In this document: positions 36,105-44,198 of the stretch, one piece after another | Numbering within the stretch: the first letter of the stretch is position 1 | How the letters are laid out: every line of letters begins with the position of its first letter | Source of the DNA: Crocinitomicaceae bacterium | GTDB lineage: Bacteria > Bacteroidota > Bacteroidia > Flavobacteriales_D > Crocinitomicaceae | DNA: 64,000 nt | Direction of reading: 5' to 3' | Assembly: GCA_017983465.1 (NCBI GenBank) | Contig: JAGOBK010000001.1 | Location: 62,001 to 126,000, forward strand | Notes under the pieces: generated by a model | Database searches by the model: none | What the model saw: the letters and a program-made list of their open reading frames with translations, nothing else | Told to the model about the DNA's origin: nothing | Translations under genes and position numbers: made by a program

Positions 36105-36665
36105 AAATTCCCGCTTGGCATCGGACATAAAACGATGAAATACTTCTTCGATTTGTCCTTCTTTTTGATCAAAGACGAGGTGTGCTATTGGTAATTTTGT
36201 TTCGAAAGAAATGCGTTTCGCTACACCCTCACATGATTTCATTAAGCCATATTTTGTTGGATAATGGTTCATCCATTGATGGGTGCGGAGTTTTGACATG
36301 AAATCCATGAAATTGTCTGGATAATGATCTTGAAAATCCGTTTCATGTGTGTAAAAATCTTCTAAAAAGAGATGGTAATCGGATGTATGAAATTGATTCC
36401 AGTTTCGTGCGAGTAAATGATCGAAGAATAAATCTACCGCAACGGGTCCAACTTTAGGAAGCTCTGACATTAAGTCTAATTTCAATTCTTTGACAAGGGG
36501 ATGATTGTCAATATAGAAGTCAATGGAGCGGTGTAATTTAATACCCTTTTGAATCACTTCAGGAAAGTGTTCATGTTTCGAGCCGCGAACAAAGTCGCCA
36601 AAGAGATTTGCAAGCATCAACTCTTTGTCATTTCCAGAAAAGTAAAGGTGTCCTAAAAAGTTCAT
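36093..36665 (-). CDS. acpH: Acyl carrier protein phosphodiesterase-like (AcpH/DUF479)
   Basis: Predicted phosphodiesterase removing the 4'-phosphopantetheine group from acyl carrier protein, based on similarity to E. coli AcpH. The protein has 190 residues, the usual length. The N-terminal MNFLGHLYFSG, then GDFVRGSKHEHFPEVIQKGIKLH and RSIDFYIDNHP carry the His/Asp residues of the HD-like metal site. The gene begins 3 bases after a strong U-tract (see the terminator at 36669). It ends inside the convergent surface-protein gene. Confidence 0.85.
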   Translation of the reverse strand: MNFLGHLYFSGNDKELMLANLFGDFVRGSKHEHFPEVIQKGIKLHRSIDFYIDNHPLVKELKLDLMSELPKVGPVAVDLFFDHLLARNWNQFHTSDYHLFLEDFYTHETDFQDHYPDNFMDFMSKLRTHQWMNHYPTKYGLMKSCEGVAKRISFETKLPIAHLVFDQKEGQIEEVFHRFMSDAKREFLTQ

Positions 36666-36668
36666 GAT

Positions 36669-36695
36669 AAAAAAAATCCTGCCGAAGCAGGATTT
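36669..36695 (-). terminator. Intrinsic terminator abutting acpH start
   Basis: Minus-strand stem AAATCCTGC/GCAGGATTT (36674-36682 with 36687-36695) has a CGAA loop (reads TTCG on the minus strand, a stable tetraloop) and an A8 run at 36669-36676 giving a U-tract. It follows the 73-residue gene and ends 3 bases before the acpH ATG. Confidence 0.85.
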
Positions 36696-36697
36696 AA

Positions 36698-36919
36698 TTA
36701 ATATTCATCTTCGTTGAAGAGAAAATCTTCTCTCGACGGATAATCAGGCCAGATTTCTTCGATACTTTCATACATATCACCCTCATCTTCTAGGTCTTGT
36801 AGGTTTTCTACCACTTCTAATGGAGCTCCTGTGCGAATCGCGAAATCAATTAATTCCTCTTTCGTCGCTGGCCATGGAGCATCTTCTAAATAAGAAGCAA
36901 GTTCTAAAGTCCAATACAT
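36698..36919 (-). CDS. Small acidic DUF2795-type protein
   Basis: Protein of 73 residues, very acidic (22 Asp/Glu against 3 Lys/Arg), with no signal peptide. The sequence MYWTLELASYLEDAPWPATK, followed by TGAPLEVVENL and EIWPDYPS, closely fits the conserved Bacteroidota DUF2795-like small protein of unknown role, expected to be a compact helical domain. It has a full TTG-N19-TAnnTTTG promoter and a strong terminator, so it probably forms a short abundant monocistronic transcript. Function not known. Confidence 0.85.
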   Translation of the reverse strand: MYWTLELASYLEDAPWPATKEELIDFAIRTGAPLEVVENLQDLEDEGDMYESIEEIWPDYPSREDFLFNEDEY

Positions 36920-36947
36920 AATTCTTTGTTTTAGGTGTTATTTTTGG

Positions 36948-36977
36948 CAAAAGTAATTTTTATTTCCAATAAAGCAA
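36948..36977 (-). promoter_or_regulatory. Full-consensus promoter for DUF2795 gene
   Basis: Minus strand TTTG (TTG at 36977-36975), 19 bases, TACTTTTG at 36955-36948. The leader to ATG 36919 is about 25 bases. The best match to the Bacteroidota promoter consensus in the window. Confidence 0.8.
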
Positions 36978-37014
36978 ATTAAAAATGAAAACTATGCAAT
37001 AAAGCAATCATAAT

Positions 37015-37563
37015 TTAATATCGAGGTTTCCATTCTTGTTCCTGAATTCCGAGTTCCATGGCGATTATTCTACCTAATACAAAGAGGTAGTCACTAAGTC
37101 TATTTAAATAGGTAATCACAAGCGGAGCCACAAAGTCATGTTCATCTAACGTGACAACTAAGCGCTCCGTTCTGCGACATACGCAACGACAAATATGTAT
37201 GTGTCCAACAAATGGATGTCCTCCAGGTAATACAAAACTTGTTAGTTCGGGTAGTTTAGCATCCATGTTATCCATCCATTCTTCCAATTTCTCGACATCA
37301 GATTCCAATAAATCAGGAATTTTCATGTTGGATTTCTCTGGATCAGATGCTAGGCTAGATCCAATGGTAAATAAACGATCTTGAATTTCGATGAGTTGTT
37401 GAACAGCCGTGTTGTTGATGTCAAAAGAGCGAATTAATCCAACGTAGGAATTTAGCTCGTCAACCGTTCCGTAGGCCTCAATACGCAATTCTCCTTTGGA
37501 AACTCTTGTTCCTCCAATCAGTCCGGTATGTCCCTGATCGCCTTTTTTAGTATAAATTTTCAT
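37015..37563 (-). CDS. PduO-type ATP:cob(I)alamin adenosyltransferase
   Basis: Makes adenosylcobalamin from cob(I)alamin and ATP. The 182-residue protein has the N-terminal MKIYTKKGDQGHTGLIGG nucleotide loop, the RIEAYGTVDELNSYVG block, CRRTERLVVTLDEH with the RRxER signature, and YLNRLSDYLFVLGR. It is a helical-bundle family, so no membrane segment is expected. Its ATG overlaps the ispH stop by four bases (ATGA), implying coupling with ispH, a pairing with no obvious pathway link. Confidence 0.93.
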   Translation of the reverse strand: MKIYTKKGDQGHTGLIGGTRVSKGELRIEAYGTVDELNSYVGLIRSFDINNTAVQQLIEIQDRLFTIGSSLASDPEKSNMKIPDLLESDVEKLEEWMDNMDAKLPELTSFVLPGGHPFVGHIHICRCVCRRTERLVVTLDEHDFVAPLVITYLNRLSDYLFVLGRIIAMELGIQEQEWKPRY

Positions 37564-38777
37564 TTCATGGTGCTTAAAATGGTGTTCAATTCTTCTTCGT
37601 TATGAAAAAAAGAAAGGATTTTCATCATGACACCATCCACAATAGAATCTGGACAAGAAGCGCCAGAAGTGAGGATGATGCGCTGATTCGATTCTGTAGA
37701 TAAGAAAGTAGAATCGTTTATGGATTTTGAGTGAATGTCAAACGAACGAATTTGCTCTTTTGAACGTATTTCACTTTCGTCTTTTATAAAGTAACATGGA
37801 AATTTTTGCTCCAGTAATTCTACAAGATGACTTGTGTTGGAACTATTGTATCCTCCAACAACAATGGCCATGTCAGCCGAAGTCTCCATCAATGCAAGCG
37901 TTGCGGTTTGATTATCGTTCGTTGCATAACACAGCGTATCGCGTGTGTCCGCGATGTGCTCCTTGATTTCTTCTGTTCCGTATTTCAACAACATCACTTC
38001 ACGTAAATAAAGAGCGATTTCTTGTGTTTCTCTAGCGAGCATGGTCGTTTGATTAACCACGCCAATTTTAGCTAAATCTTTTATTGGGTCGAATCCAGGT
38101 GAAGATTTGCCCTTGAAAACAGCTTCAAAAGAAGCGAAATCAATTTTTCCTAAAATGTAATCACCCAGGATTTTCGCTTCTTCAATGTCTTTAACGATTA
38201 AGGAAGGAGCATTTTTTGAACTATGAGAAAAAGTGGCACGTGTTTCTTCGTGTTTGTGTTTTCCGTGAATGATGATGGTGTGGTTCGTCTCACCAAGTTT
38301 TTCGGATCGATTCCAAACTTTTTCCACAAATGGACATGTCGTATTATAAGTTGCGATGTCAACGCCAATTACTTTCAGTTTATCCTCGATTTCTAACGTT
38401 GTTCCAAAAGCAGGGATGATCACTAAATCTTCCTTAGTTAAGGTGTCAAAAGGAATCAATTGATTTCCCTCGGTATCCTGTAGAAACTGAAGTCCATGAC
38501 TAATCAGGTCCTCGTTTACCGCTGGATTATGAATCATTTGACTCAAAAGAAAAATTCGTTTGCCCGGATTTTCATGAATAGCTTTGTAGCTTTTTTCGAT
38601 GGCGTTTTCAACACCGTAACAGAATCCAAAATGTCGAGCAATCACGAAGGTTACCTTGCCAAGTTGCAGTTCCGTTGGACTAAAATCTTTTTTACGTGGA
38701 TCAGCTAATTTACGTTGTGCTTTCACTTTTGAAATGATCTGCGAACGGTAAAAAGCTGGTACTTCGAATTGTTTCAT
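37560..38777 (-). CDS. ispH: 4-hydroxy-3-methylbut-2-enyl diphosphate reductase
   Basis: Last step of the MEP isoprenoid pathway, an Fe4S4 enzyme reducing HMBPP to IPP/DMAPP. Cluster cysteines are seen in GFCYGVENAI near residue 53, TTCPFVEKVW near 147 and LCYATNDNQ near 287; the catalytic Glu lies in the central region. The protein is 405 residues, longer than the ~315 of E. coli because of an N-terminal extension (~40 residues) and internal insertions, as in other Bacteroidota IspH. It follows a DUF1801 gene by 33 bases and precedes the adenosyltransferase gene. Confidence 0.95.
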   Translation of the reverse strand: MKQFEVPAFYRSQIISKVKAQRKLADPRKKDFSPTELQLGKVTFVIARHFGFCYGVENAIEKSYKAIHENPGKRIFLLSQMIHNPAVNEDLISHGLQFLQDTEGNQLIPFDTLTKEDLVIIPAFGTTLEIEDKLKVIGVDIATYNTTCPFVEKVWNRSEKLGETNHTIIIHGKHKHEETRATFSHSSKNAPSLIVKDIEEAKILGDYILGKIDFASFEAVFKGKSSPGFDPIKDLAKIGVVNQTTMLARETQEIALYLREVMLLKYGTEEIKEHIADTRDTLCYATNDNQTATLALMETSADMAIVVGGYNSSNTSHLVELLEQKFPCYFIKDESEIRSKEQIRSFDIHSKSINDSTFLSTESNQRIILTSGASCPDSIVDGVMMKILSFFHNEEELNTILSTMK

Positions 38778-38810
38778 AGTGTTAGTTCAACGAATGAATC
38801 ACGAATTGGT

Positions 38811-39254
38811 TCATTTGCGTTTATACATTTTTTCATACCGGTCAATCCAATTTTGAACGGTCATTTTCTGGGCTAATTCACCGATTAGTTCGAAAGGAAT
38901 ATCTTGTCCATGCTTGAATCGAATACACGATTTACCCATGTCCAATTTCTTGGAGCTATGTTTTGGGAATTCAGCTACAAACCAATTCAATAAGTTTTCA
39001 TCACTATATATTCCCATATGGTAAACTGCAATGAAATTCTTTTGACATGCAATGTTTAAAAACGGAAGTGGAAGTTTTGGCGTACAATGGTATCCATCGG
39101 GATAGATTTCATGTGGTACGACATAACCAATCATGTTATAGCTTTCAGCTTCTTGAAATCCTTCTGGAATATTCTGTTGAATGACTTCCATCAAGCGTAG
39201 AAAGTCCGGGCGATGTGCTTCCGGAATTCCAGCGATGTATGATTCGACTGACAT
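38811..39254 (-). CDS. DUF1801-domain protein
   Basis: Cytoplasmic protein of 147 residues in the YdhG/DUF1801 family (VESYIAGIPEAHRPDFLRLMEVIQ, then PEGFQEAESYNMIGYVVP and the conserved MGKSCIRFKH near residue 118). The family has a small alpha/beta fold without known activity and is common in soil and aquatic Bacteroidota. It begins 5 bases after the aminotransferase stop and 33 bases before ispH, so it is likely in one transcript. Function unassigned. Confidence 0.82.
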   Translation of the reverse strand: MSVESYIAGIPEAHRPDFLRLMEVIQQNIPEGFQEAESYNMIGYVVPHEIYPDGYHCTPKLPLPFLNIACQKNFIAVYHMGIYSDENLLNWFVAEFPKHSSKKLDMGKSCIRFKHGQDIPFELIGELAQKMTVQNWIDRYEKMYKRK

Positions 39255-39259
39255 GTCTC

Positions 39260-40459
39260 TTAGTTCGTTCTACCTGGATAAACTTGTAAAGCGACACGTA
39301 AACATTCCACCGCTTTTTTCAAAGAATCTTGGTTTAACACGTAGGCGATTCTCGCTTCTTGTTTTCCAGCTCCTGGAGTAGAGTAGAATCCATTCGCTGG
39401 TGCCATCATTACGGTTTGACCTTCGAATTCAAAATCTTCCAATAACCATTGGCAGAATTTTTCTGCGTCATCCACTGGGAATTTTGCTACACAGTAAAAA
39501 GCACCACTTGGTTTTGGACAAAAGACACCAGGGATGCTATTAAGTCCATCGACCATGATGTTTCTTCGTGCAACATATTCACTAACAACATCATCGAAAT
39601 AGGATTGTGGTGTATCTAAAGCAGCTTCAGCAGCGATTTGATCAACGGTTGGGGGAGATAATCGTGCTTGTCCAAATTTCAGGGCGGCACTCATGACTTC
39701 CTTGTTTTTTGTGATTAAAGCTCCAATTCTAGCTCCACACATGGAATAGCGTTTAGAAACGGAATCAATCATGATGACATTTTCTTCAATTCCTTTTAAA
39801 TTCATTACCGAGAAAGGAATCGCCCCATCGTAGCAAAACTCACGGTATACTTCATCTGCAAATAAGTACAAATCATGTTTCAATACGATTTCTCTTAATT
39901 GCTCCAATTCTTCTTGAGAATACAAATATCCTGTTGGATTTCCCGGATTACAAATAACAATCGCTCTTGTTTTTGAAGTGATTTTCTTTTCAAATTCTTC
40001 CACCGGAGGAAGTGCGAATCCAGATTCAATGGATGATGCAACTGGAACAACGTTTAGTCCTGCTGTCACAGCGAATCCATTGTAATTCGCATAAAATGGT
40101 TCAGGTATAATGACTTCATCTCCTGGATCACACGTACACATAAATCCAAAAATCAATGCTTCAGAACCACCTGTTGTGATGAGGATGTCCTCACTATTTA
40201 CGGGAATACCACTTTTTTGGTAAGACAACGCCAGTTTATTTCGGTAGCTTTCAAATCCAGCCGAGTGGCTGTATTCTAGAACTTTTCGATCTAGATTATG
40301 GATAGCGTTTAAGGCAGTTTCAGGTGTTTCAATGTCCGGTTGACCGATGTTTAAATGATAAACAATTTTACCTGCTTTTTTTGCTGTTTCAGCATATGGA
40401 ACAAGTTTACGAATCGGAGAAGCTGGCATCTGAATGGCCTTGTCTGAAATTTTTGGCAT
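39260..40459 (-). CDS. Class I/II pyridoxal-phosphate aminotransferase
   Basis: PLP-dependent aminotransferase of 399 residues, probably aspartate-type or broad amino-acid transaminase. Substrate-domain block NIGQPDIETP, TTGGSEALIFGF near residue 90, NPGNPTGYLYS near 172, FADEVYREFCYDG near 200 and the Schiff-base Lys in DSVSKRYSMCGARIG near 235 are all present, with EARIAYVL near the C-terminus. The precise amino acid pair cannot be read. Own promoter element upstream; followed by DUF1801 and ispH. Confidence 0.9.
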   Translation of the reverse strand: MPKISDKAIQMPASPIRKLVPYAETAKKAGKIVYHLNIGQPDIETPETALNAIHNLDRKVLEYSHSAGFESYRNKLALSYQKSGIPVNSEDILITTGGSEALIFGFMCTCDPGDEVIIPEPFYANYNGFAVTAGLNVVPVASSIESGFALPPVEEFEKKITSKTRAIVICNPGNPTGYLYSQEELEQLREIVLKHDLYLFADEVYREFCYDGAIPFSVMNLKGIEENVIMIDSVSKRYSMCGARIGALITKNKEVMSAALKFGQARLSPPTVDQIAAEAALDTPQSYFDDVVSEYVARRNIMVDGLNSIPGVFCPKPSGAFYCVAKFPVDDAEKFCQWLLEDFEFEGQTVMMAPANGFYSTPGAGKQEARIAYVLNQDSLKKAVECLRVALQVYPGRTN

Positions 40460-40478
40460 GTGTATGTTTTTGTTGAAT

Positions 40479-40486
40479 CAAAATTA
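40479..40486 (-). promoter_or_regulatory. -7 box for aminotransferase gene
   Basis: Minus-strand TAATTTTG, a perfect TAnnTTTG, 19 bases before ATG 40459, in the 54-base gap after the GT39 stop codon. It suggests the aminotransferase run begins a new transcript. Confidence 0.55.
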
Positions 40487-40513
40487 ATCATTCTTCTTAA
40501 ATAGAGCGTCGAA

Positions 40514-42148
40514 TTATTGACCAAAACACTCGGGTTTTGTTGGAGATCGCTTAAGAAATACGAATCCACCCTTCGCTCCAATTTGTTTTAATTCGGGGTA
40601 GATAGACATGAATTCATCGCGTTGTTGGATTTTAACGACAAAATATGCTGGCTTCGAAAGGAATCCAGTAGCGATTTTCTGCTCATGAATAGTCGCTTCA
40701 TTTCCAGGTTTCGAATTTCCATAAAACAAATGTGCGTATGACTTGAATCCAAGTGTGGTGAAGTAGGCATCCTCATGCTGGTGATGCTTGTAAAAATCAA
40801 TCGCTGCTCCTTGCGAGATATCCTCAATTTTTGGTACGACAAATGCATTCAAACTGACGAGGCTGATGATGATTCCAATACCAAGAGAAAGGTAGTATTT
40901 GACGTAAATATCTTTTCTTAAATAGCTGAAAGATAAAACAATGGTTGTTGTTAATAAAACAAATGGTACAAGTTGAGCTAAAGACCAACTATAGGTTTCT
41001 TTCATGGCTTGAACAGCAAATGGATCTTTCACATGTATGTTGTCTAAAATCAGCTGAGTGTGTCCAACAAGGTAGCCCAAAATCCCAAAAACAAATGCCA
41101 ACAAAACCAGGAAAGAAAGGATGAAATAATGAATGCGTTTATTCGTTTCAAAACCATTTTCCCATTGATGAATAACAAATCGCGCAGCTAAATAGGTGAT
41201 GGGGAAATAACAAAAACTGGAATAATGCACAATTTTAGTCTTGACAATGGAAAACAGAATCAAGGTAAACCAAAGCATTCCATGCATGATGATGTCCAAG
41301 CTGGTACGTTGGATTTCTTTATTTCTCAAGTATCCAATGAGAAAGAAGGATGCTGGAAAAACGCCGAAAAGCAATATGATCCAATGGTAATAAAGTGGAC
41401 CTCCGTGTCCCGCATCTTGCGTTTGAAACAAGCGAACTTGGTAGGTGATGAATTCCTGTATAATTTCCTGGTGTCCAGTAGCAAACAAAAGTATGAACCA
41501 AAGCGAGCCTATCAACAAAGTCGTCAAAAGGAAAAGGAGTATTTTTCCAAAGGAAGGGAAGTCCTTGAAGCGATTAAAGAGAAAATAAACGGCAAATGCT
41601 CCACCGATTAACAAGATTGCAACAGGGCCTTTCGTTAAGATGGCTAAGCCAATAAATAATCCGGATAGAATAAAATTTCGTGATGTTTGAACCTGAATTC
41701 CTTTGTAGAAATGAATGATTCCGCTAAAAATAAAGAAGTTAAACCAAGGGTCAATGATACCAGAGTTGAAGTACATGAACGGTAGAATCGAGCAGGCGTA
41801 AAGTGCGCTCCAAGCGATGCCGAATTTCTCCCCGAAAAATTCCTTTCCAAAACGGTACAAGGCCAATAATGTAAAAACCGCAGCGATGACATTGGGAAAA
41901 CGGGCTGCGAATTCATTGATGCCAAAAACAAGCATGGATAAAGCTTGCATCCAAATAAATAACGGTGGTTTCTCCCAGAACGCTTGAAAATTAATGGTGA
42001 CATTGAAGTAATCCTTGGAGACGATCATTTCTCTAGCGCATTCAGCAAAATTCACTTCATCCCAATCAAATAACGCGGATAATCCAATGGTTGGAATACA
42101 GGCAAGAAAGACAAACAATACAATAAACCAATGGAAGTATTTTGTCAT
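40514..42148 (-). CDS. GT39-family membrane glycosyltransferase (ArnT-like)
   Basis: Polytopic inner-membrane glycosyltransferase of 544 residues. The N-terminus has the family DE motif in FDWDEVNFAECAREMI (about residue 30), in the first periplasmic loop, followed by WEKPPLFIWMQAL. About a dozen hydrophobic stretches follow and a C-terminal soluble part. GT39/ArnT enzymes use lipid-linked donors to add sugars to lipid A or proteins. The acceptor here is not determinable. Starts 3 bases after the PAP2 stop, in the CPBP-PAP2-GT39 run. Confidence 0.88.
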   Translation of the reverse strand: MTKYFHWFIVLFVFLACIPTIGLSALFDWDEVNFAECAREMIVSKDYFNVTINFQAFWEKPPLFIWMQALSMLVFGINEFAARFPNVIAAVFTLLALYRFGKEFFGEKFGIAWSALYACSILPFMYFNSGIIDPWFNFFIFSGIIHFYKGIQVQTSRNFILSGLFIGLAILTKGPVAILLIGGAFAVYFLFNRFKDFPSFGKILLFLLTTLLIGSLWFILLFATGHQEIIQEFITYQVRLFQTQDAGHGGPLYYHWIILLFGVFPASFFLIGYLRNKEIQRTSLDIIMHGMLWFTLILFSIVKTKIVHYSSFCYFPITYLAARFVIHQWENGFETNKRIHYFILSFLVLLAFVFGILGYLVGHTQLILDNIHVKDPFAVQAMKETYSWSLAQLVPFVLLTTTIVLSFSYLRKDIYVKYYLSLGIGIIISLVSLNAFVVPKIEDISQGAAIDFYKHHQHEDAYFTTLGFKSYAHLFYGNSKPGNEATIHEQKIATGFLSKPAYFVVKIQQRDEFMSIYPELKQIGAKGGFVFLKRSPTKPECFGQ

Positions 42149-42151
42149 GTT

Positions 42152-42781
42152 CTATTTGTTAAGTGGCTGGTCTAAATGAAGCCATTTGGACTGGAGAAAA
42201 ACCTGTGTGTATTTCATGCATAGAAATCCAATCATGGCGCCTGCGAACATGTCCTCGAAATAATGCTGTGACAAATAAACACGTGTAAATGCAAAGAAAA
42301 GTGCTCCCATGAAGCAAAGTATTTGGGTTTGCCAAGTTTTAGCAAAGTTCATGGCAATAAACGTGAACAAAACAAAGGAGCTCGTGGAATGTCCAGAAGG
42401 AAAACTTTGAAACAAATGGTAATGAAAGTCCTTGATTTGATGGAATCCTTTGATATGTTGAAACACATACATTGGCCTCATGTGATGATCAAACACAAAG
42501 TGCTTAAGAAATTGAACGAGTCCAGATGAAATTAAAAAGGCAATAAACAAAAGGATGGCCAGGCGCTTATTTCGAAAAAGAAAGATTAAAAGACACGTAA
42601 GTAGAAGAAATAATCCATCACCGATATTCGTGAAAATAGGCATAATAAAATCACCAATTTGCGAATGAAAGGAGTTGAAATATAGGTGAAGTGAAAGTTT
42701 GTCCGTTTCGACAATGATTAACAAGGCAAAGACCCAAAACAGGTAGTTGCACCAATCAAAAAGACTTGATTTCATTTTCAT
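42152..42781 (-). CDS. PAP2-family membrane phosphatase
   Basis: Integral membrane lipid phosphatase of 209 residues. The three PAP2 motifs are visible: K-x6-RP (KHFVFDHHMRP), PSGHS near residue 127 and R-x5-H-x3-D (RVYLSQHYFED) near 165. Such enzymes dephosphorylate undecaprenyl pyrophosphate, phosphatidate or lipid A. Alternative ATG starts at 42781 and 42775 differ by two residues. Located between CPBP protease and GT39 genes, so an envelope role is likely. Confidence 0.9.
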   Translation of the reverse strand: MKMKSSLFDWCNYLFWVFALLIIVETDKLSLHLYFNSFHSQIGDFIMPIFTNIGDGLFLLLTCLLIFLFRNKRLAILLFIAFLISSGLVQFLKHFVFDHHMRPMYVFQHIKGFHQIKDFHYHLFQSFPSGHSTSSFVLFTFIAMNFAKTWQTQILCFMGALFFAFTRVYLSQHYFEDMFAGAMIGFLCMKYTQVFLQSKWLHLDQPLNK

Positions 42782-42815
42782 GGGTCAAAATTACGGAATC
42801 CTGAGAATGATGGGC

Positions 42816-43496
42816 TTAAAAATAAACAGAAGAAGTTTTCTTTTCTTTAATCATCATCACAAACAACACGGCGTCATACGCAAAGTGAGCAGCGATAGAA
42901 AACCAAAGTCCGAAGTGAACAAATCCGAAGGAGATGACCACGATAAACGGCAGGACAATCAATCCATACATAGAGAATTTCCAATTCCACGGGTTAAGGT
43001 ATCCGTGAAGCGCAACAAAAACTACAGATGTAATCCATGGTCCGAGAAGTGGTTGGATTCCAGCTCTAAACAATAGTTCTTCACCGATTCCCGCACAAAT
43101 AGATAAAAAAATACCATCAGCATAGGTGAGGGGTAGTTGATCCATCATTCGGTCGACACGATTGGGCAATTGATCAAAAAAAGGAGCTTTCATGAATAAG
43201 TAAGCGATGAACGCATATGCGAATCCGAACTCCAATCCAAAACCAATTGAAACGAGGTCCATGTTTTTTACTTCGAGAAATTCTGTCCAAGTAGTTTCTT
43301 GAAAAAAATCAAGCAAATAGAATCCAGGTATAGGAAATAGAAGTAATGTAACCAATCCAAGTAAACGTATTTTATAAATATTTGTCAATTTTTTTTCGGT
43401 GTCTTGTTTGGTGGGTAAAAAAAATACTTCTATATTCGTCCAACTAAACCTAAAAGAACGCCTATAGATCAAATTTACTTTTAATTGTTGACTCAT
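42816..43496 (-). CDS. CPBP-family intramembrane metalloprotease
   Basis: Membrane protein of about 226 residues in the CPBP/Abi family. The metal motif EELLFR occurs in CAGIGEELLFRAGIQPLLG, with the FxxxH motif in FVALHGYLNP, and several hydrophobic segments. Family members cleave prenylated proteins or are linked to bacteriocin immunity in some bacteria. Start ATG 43496 lies only 18 bases from the divergent sigma-factor ATG; a TAAATTTG -7-like element at 43477-43470 falls inside this frame, so the true start may lie downstream. I found no in-frame ATG before the first membrane segment, so I keep 43496 with low certainty. Confidence 0.83.
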   Translation of the reverse strand: MSQQLKVNLIYRRSFRFSWTNIEVFFLPTKQDTEKKLTNIYKIRLLGLVTLLLFPIPGFYLLDFFQETTWTEFLEVKNMDLVSIGFGLEFGFAYAFIAYLFMKAPFFDQLPNRVDRMMDQLPLTYADGIFLSICAGIGEELLFRAGIQPLLGPWITSVVFVALHGYLNPWNWKFSMYGLIVLPFIVVISFGFVHFGLWFSIAAHFAYDAVLFVMMIKEKKTSSVYF

Positions 43497-43514
43497 CAGC
43501 AGAAATTGTAAATT

Positions 43515-44114
43515 ATGGTTTTATCTTCGTTAAGCGATTCTGAATTAATCCGTTTGTATATTGGTGAAAATGAAAAGGCATTTGAAGTGCTTTTGAAACG
43601 CTATAAAAATCAAGTGTACAAATTCATTTACTTGAAAGTAAAAGATGTCGATTTGGCAAATGATATTTTTCAGGAGTCCTTTATTAAGGTTGTTCAAAAC
43701 ATCAAAGCAGGGAAATATAATGAAGAAGGTAAATTTCTTCCGTGGGCCACTCGCATTGCTCAAAACCTGGTGATTGATTATTACCGCAAACAATCCAAAG
43801 TTCGGATCTTCTCTGAACGAAATTCATTTAATGAGGACTTTGGTATTTTCCAACGTATTGCTTGCGAGGACAAAAATTACCTGCAACAGAAATCAACAGA
43901 AGAACTGGAGGAACAGCTAGTAAATTTACTCCACCATCTTCCAAAAGTTCAACGTGAAATCGTTCAAATGCGCATATTTCATGATTTATCCTTCAAAGAA
44001 ATAGCTGAATCCGAAAAGATTAGCATCAATACAGCACTTGGGCGCATGCGTTACGCCTTGATAAATCTCCGTAAGCTCTTGGAGGAAAACGAAATAGTTA
44101 CACATTTCGCCTAG
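43515..44114 (+). CDS. ECF-type RNA polymerase sigma-70 factor
   Basis: Alternative sigma factor of 199 residues. Region 2 (DSELIRLYIGENEKAFEVLLKRY, then YLKVKDVDLANDIFQESFIKV near residue 50) and region 4 helix-turn-helix (PKVQREIVQMRIFHDLSFKEIAE, INTALGRMRYAL) are clear, with a linker between. It is of the extended length seen in Bacteroidota ECF groups. No anti-sigma (FecR or zinc-finger) gene is adjacent on either side, so its control is not visible here. It is divergent from the CPBP gene. Confidence 0.92.
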   Translation: MVLSSLSDSELIRLYIGENEKAFEVLLKRYKNQVYKFIYLKVKDVDLANDIFQESFIKVVQNIKAGKYNEEGKFLPWATRIAQNLVIDYYRKQSKVRIFSERNSFNEDFGIFQRIACEDKNYLQQKSTEELEEQLVNLLHHLPKVQREIVQMRIFHDLSFKEIAESEKISINTALGRMRYALINLRKLLEENEIVTHFA

Positions 44115-44167
44115 ACGATTTTCAATTCTTTTTCGAGTATCAACCGGACTTTTCATCCTATTTTGGC

Positions 44168-44175
44168 TATCTTTG
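44168..44175 (+). promoter_or_regulatory. -7 box for ffh
   Basis: TATCTTTG, a perfect TAnnTTTG, 23 bases before the ffh ATG at 44199. Confidence 0.6.
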
Positions 44176-44198
44176 CTTCCTAATATTACTGGATTACT

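Noticed and set aside
43470..43477. Promoter for the CPBP gene upstream of its start
   Set aside because: The perfect TAnnTTTG lies inside the CPBP reading frame, and no suitable downstream start codon precedes the first membrane segment, so I did not list it as a feature.
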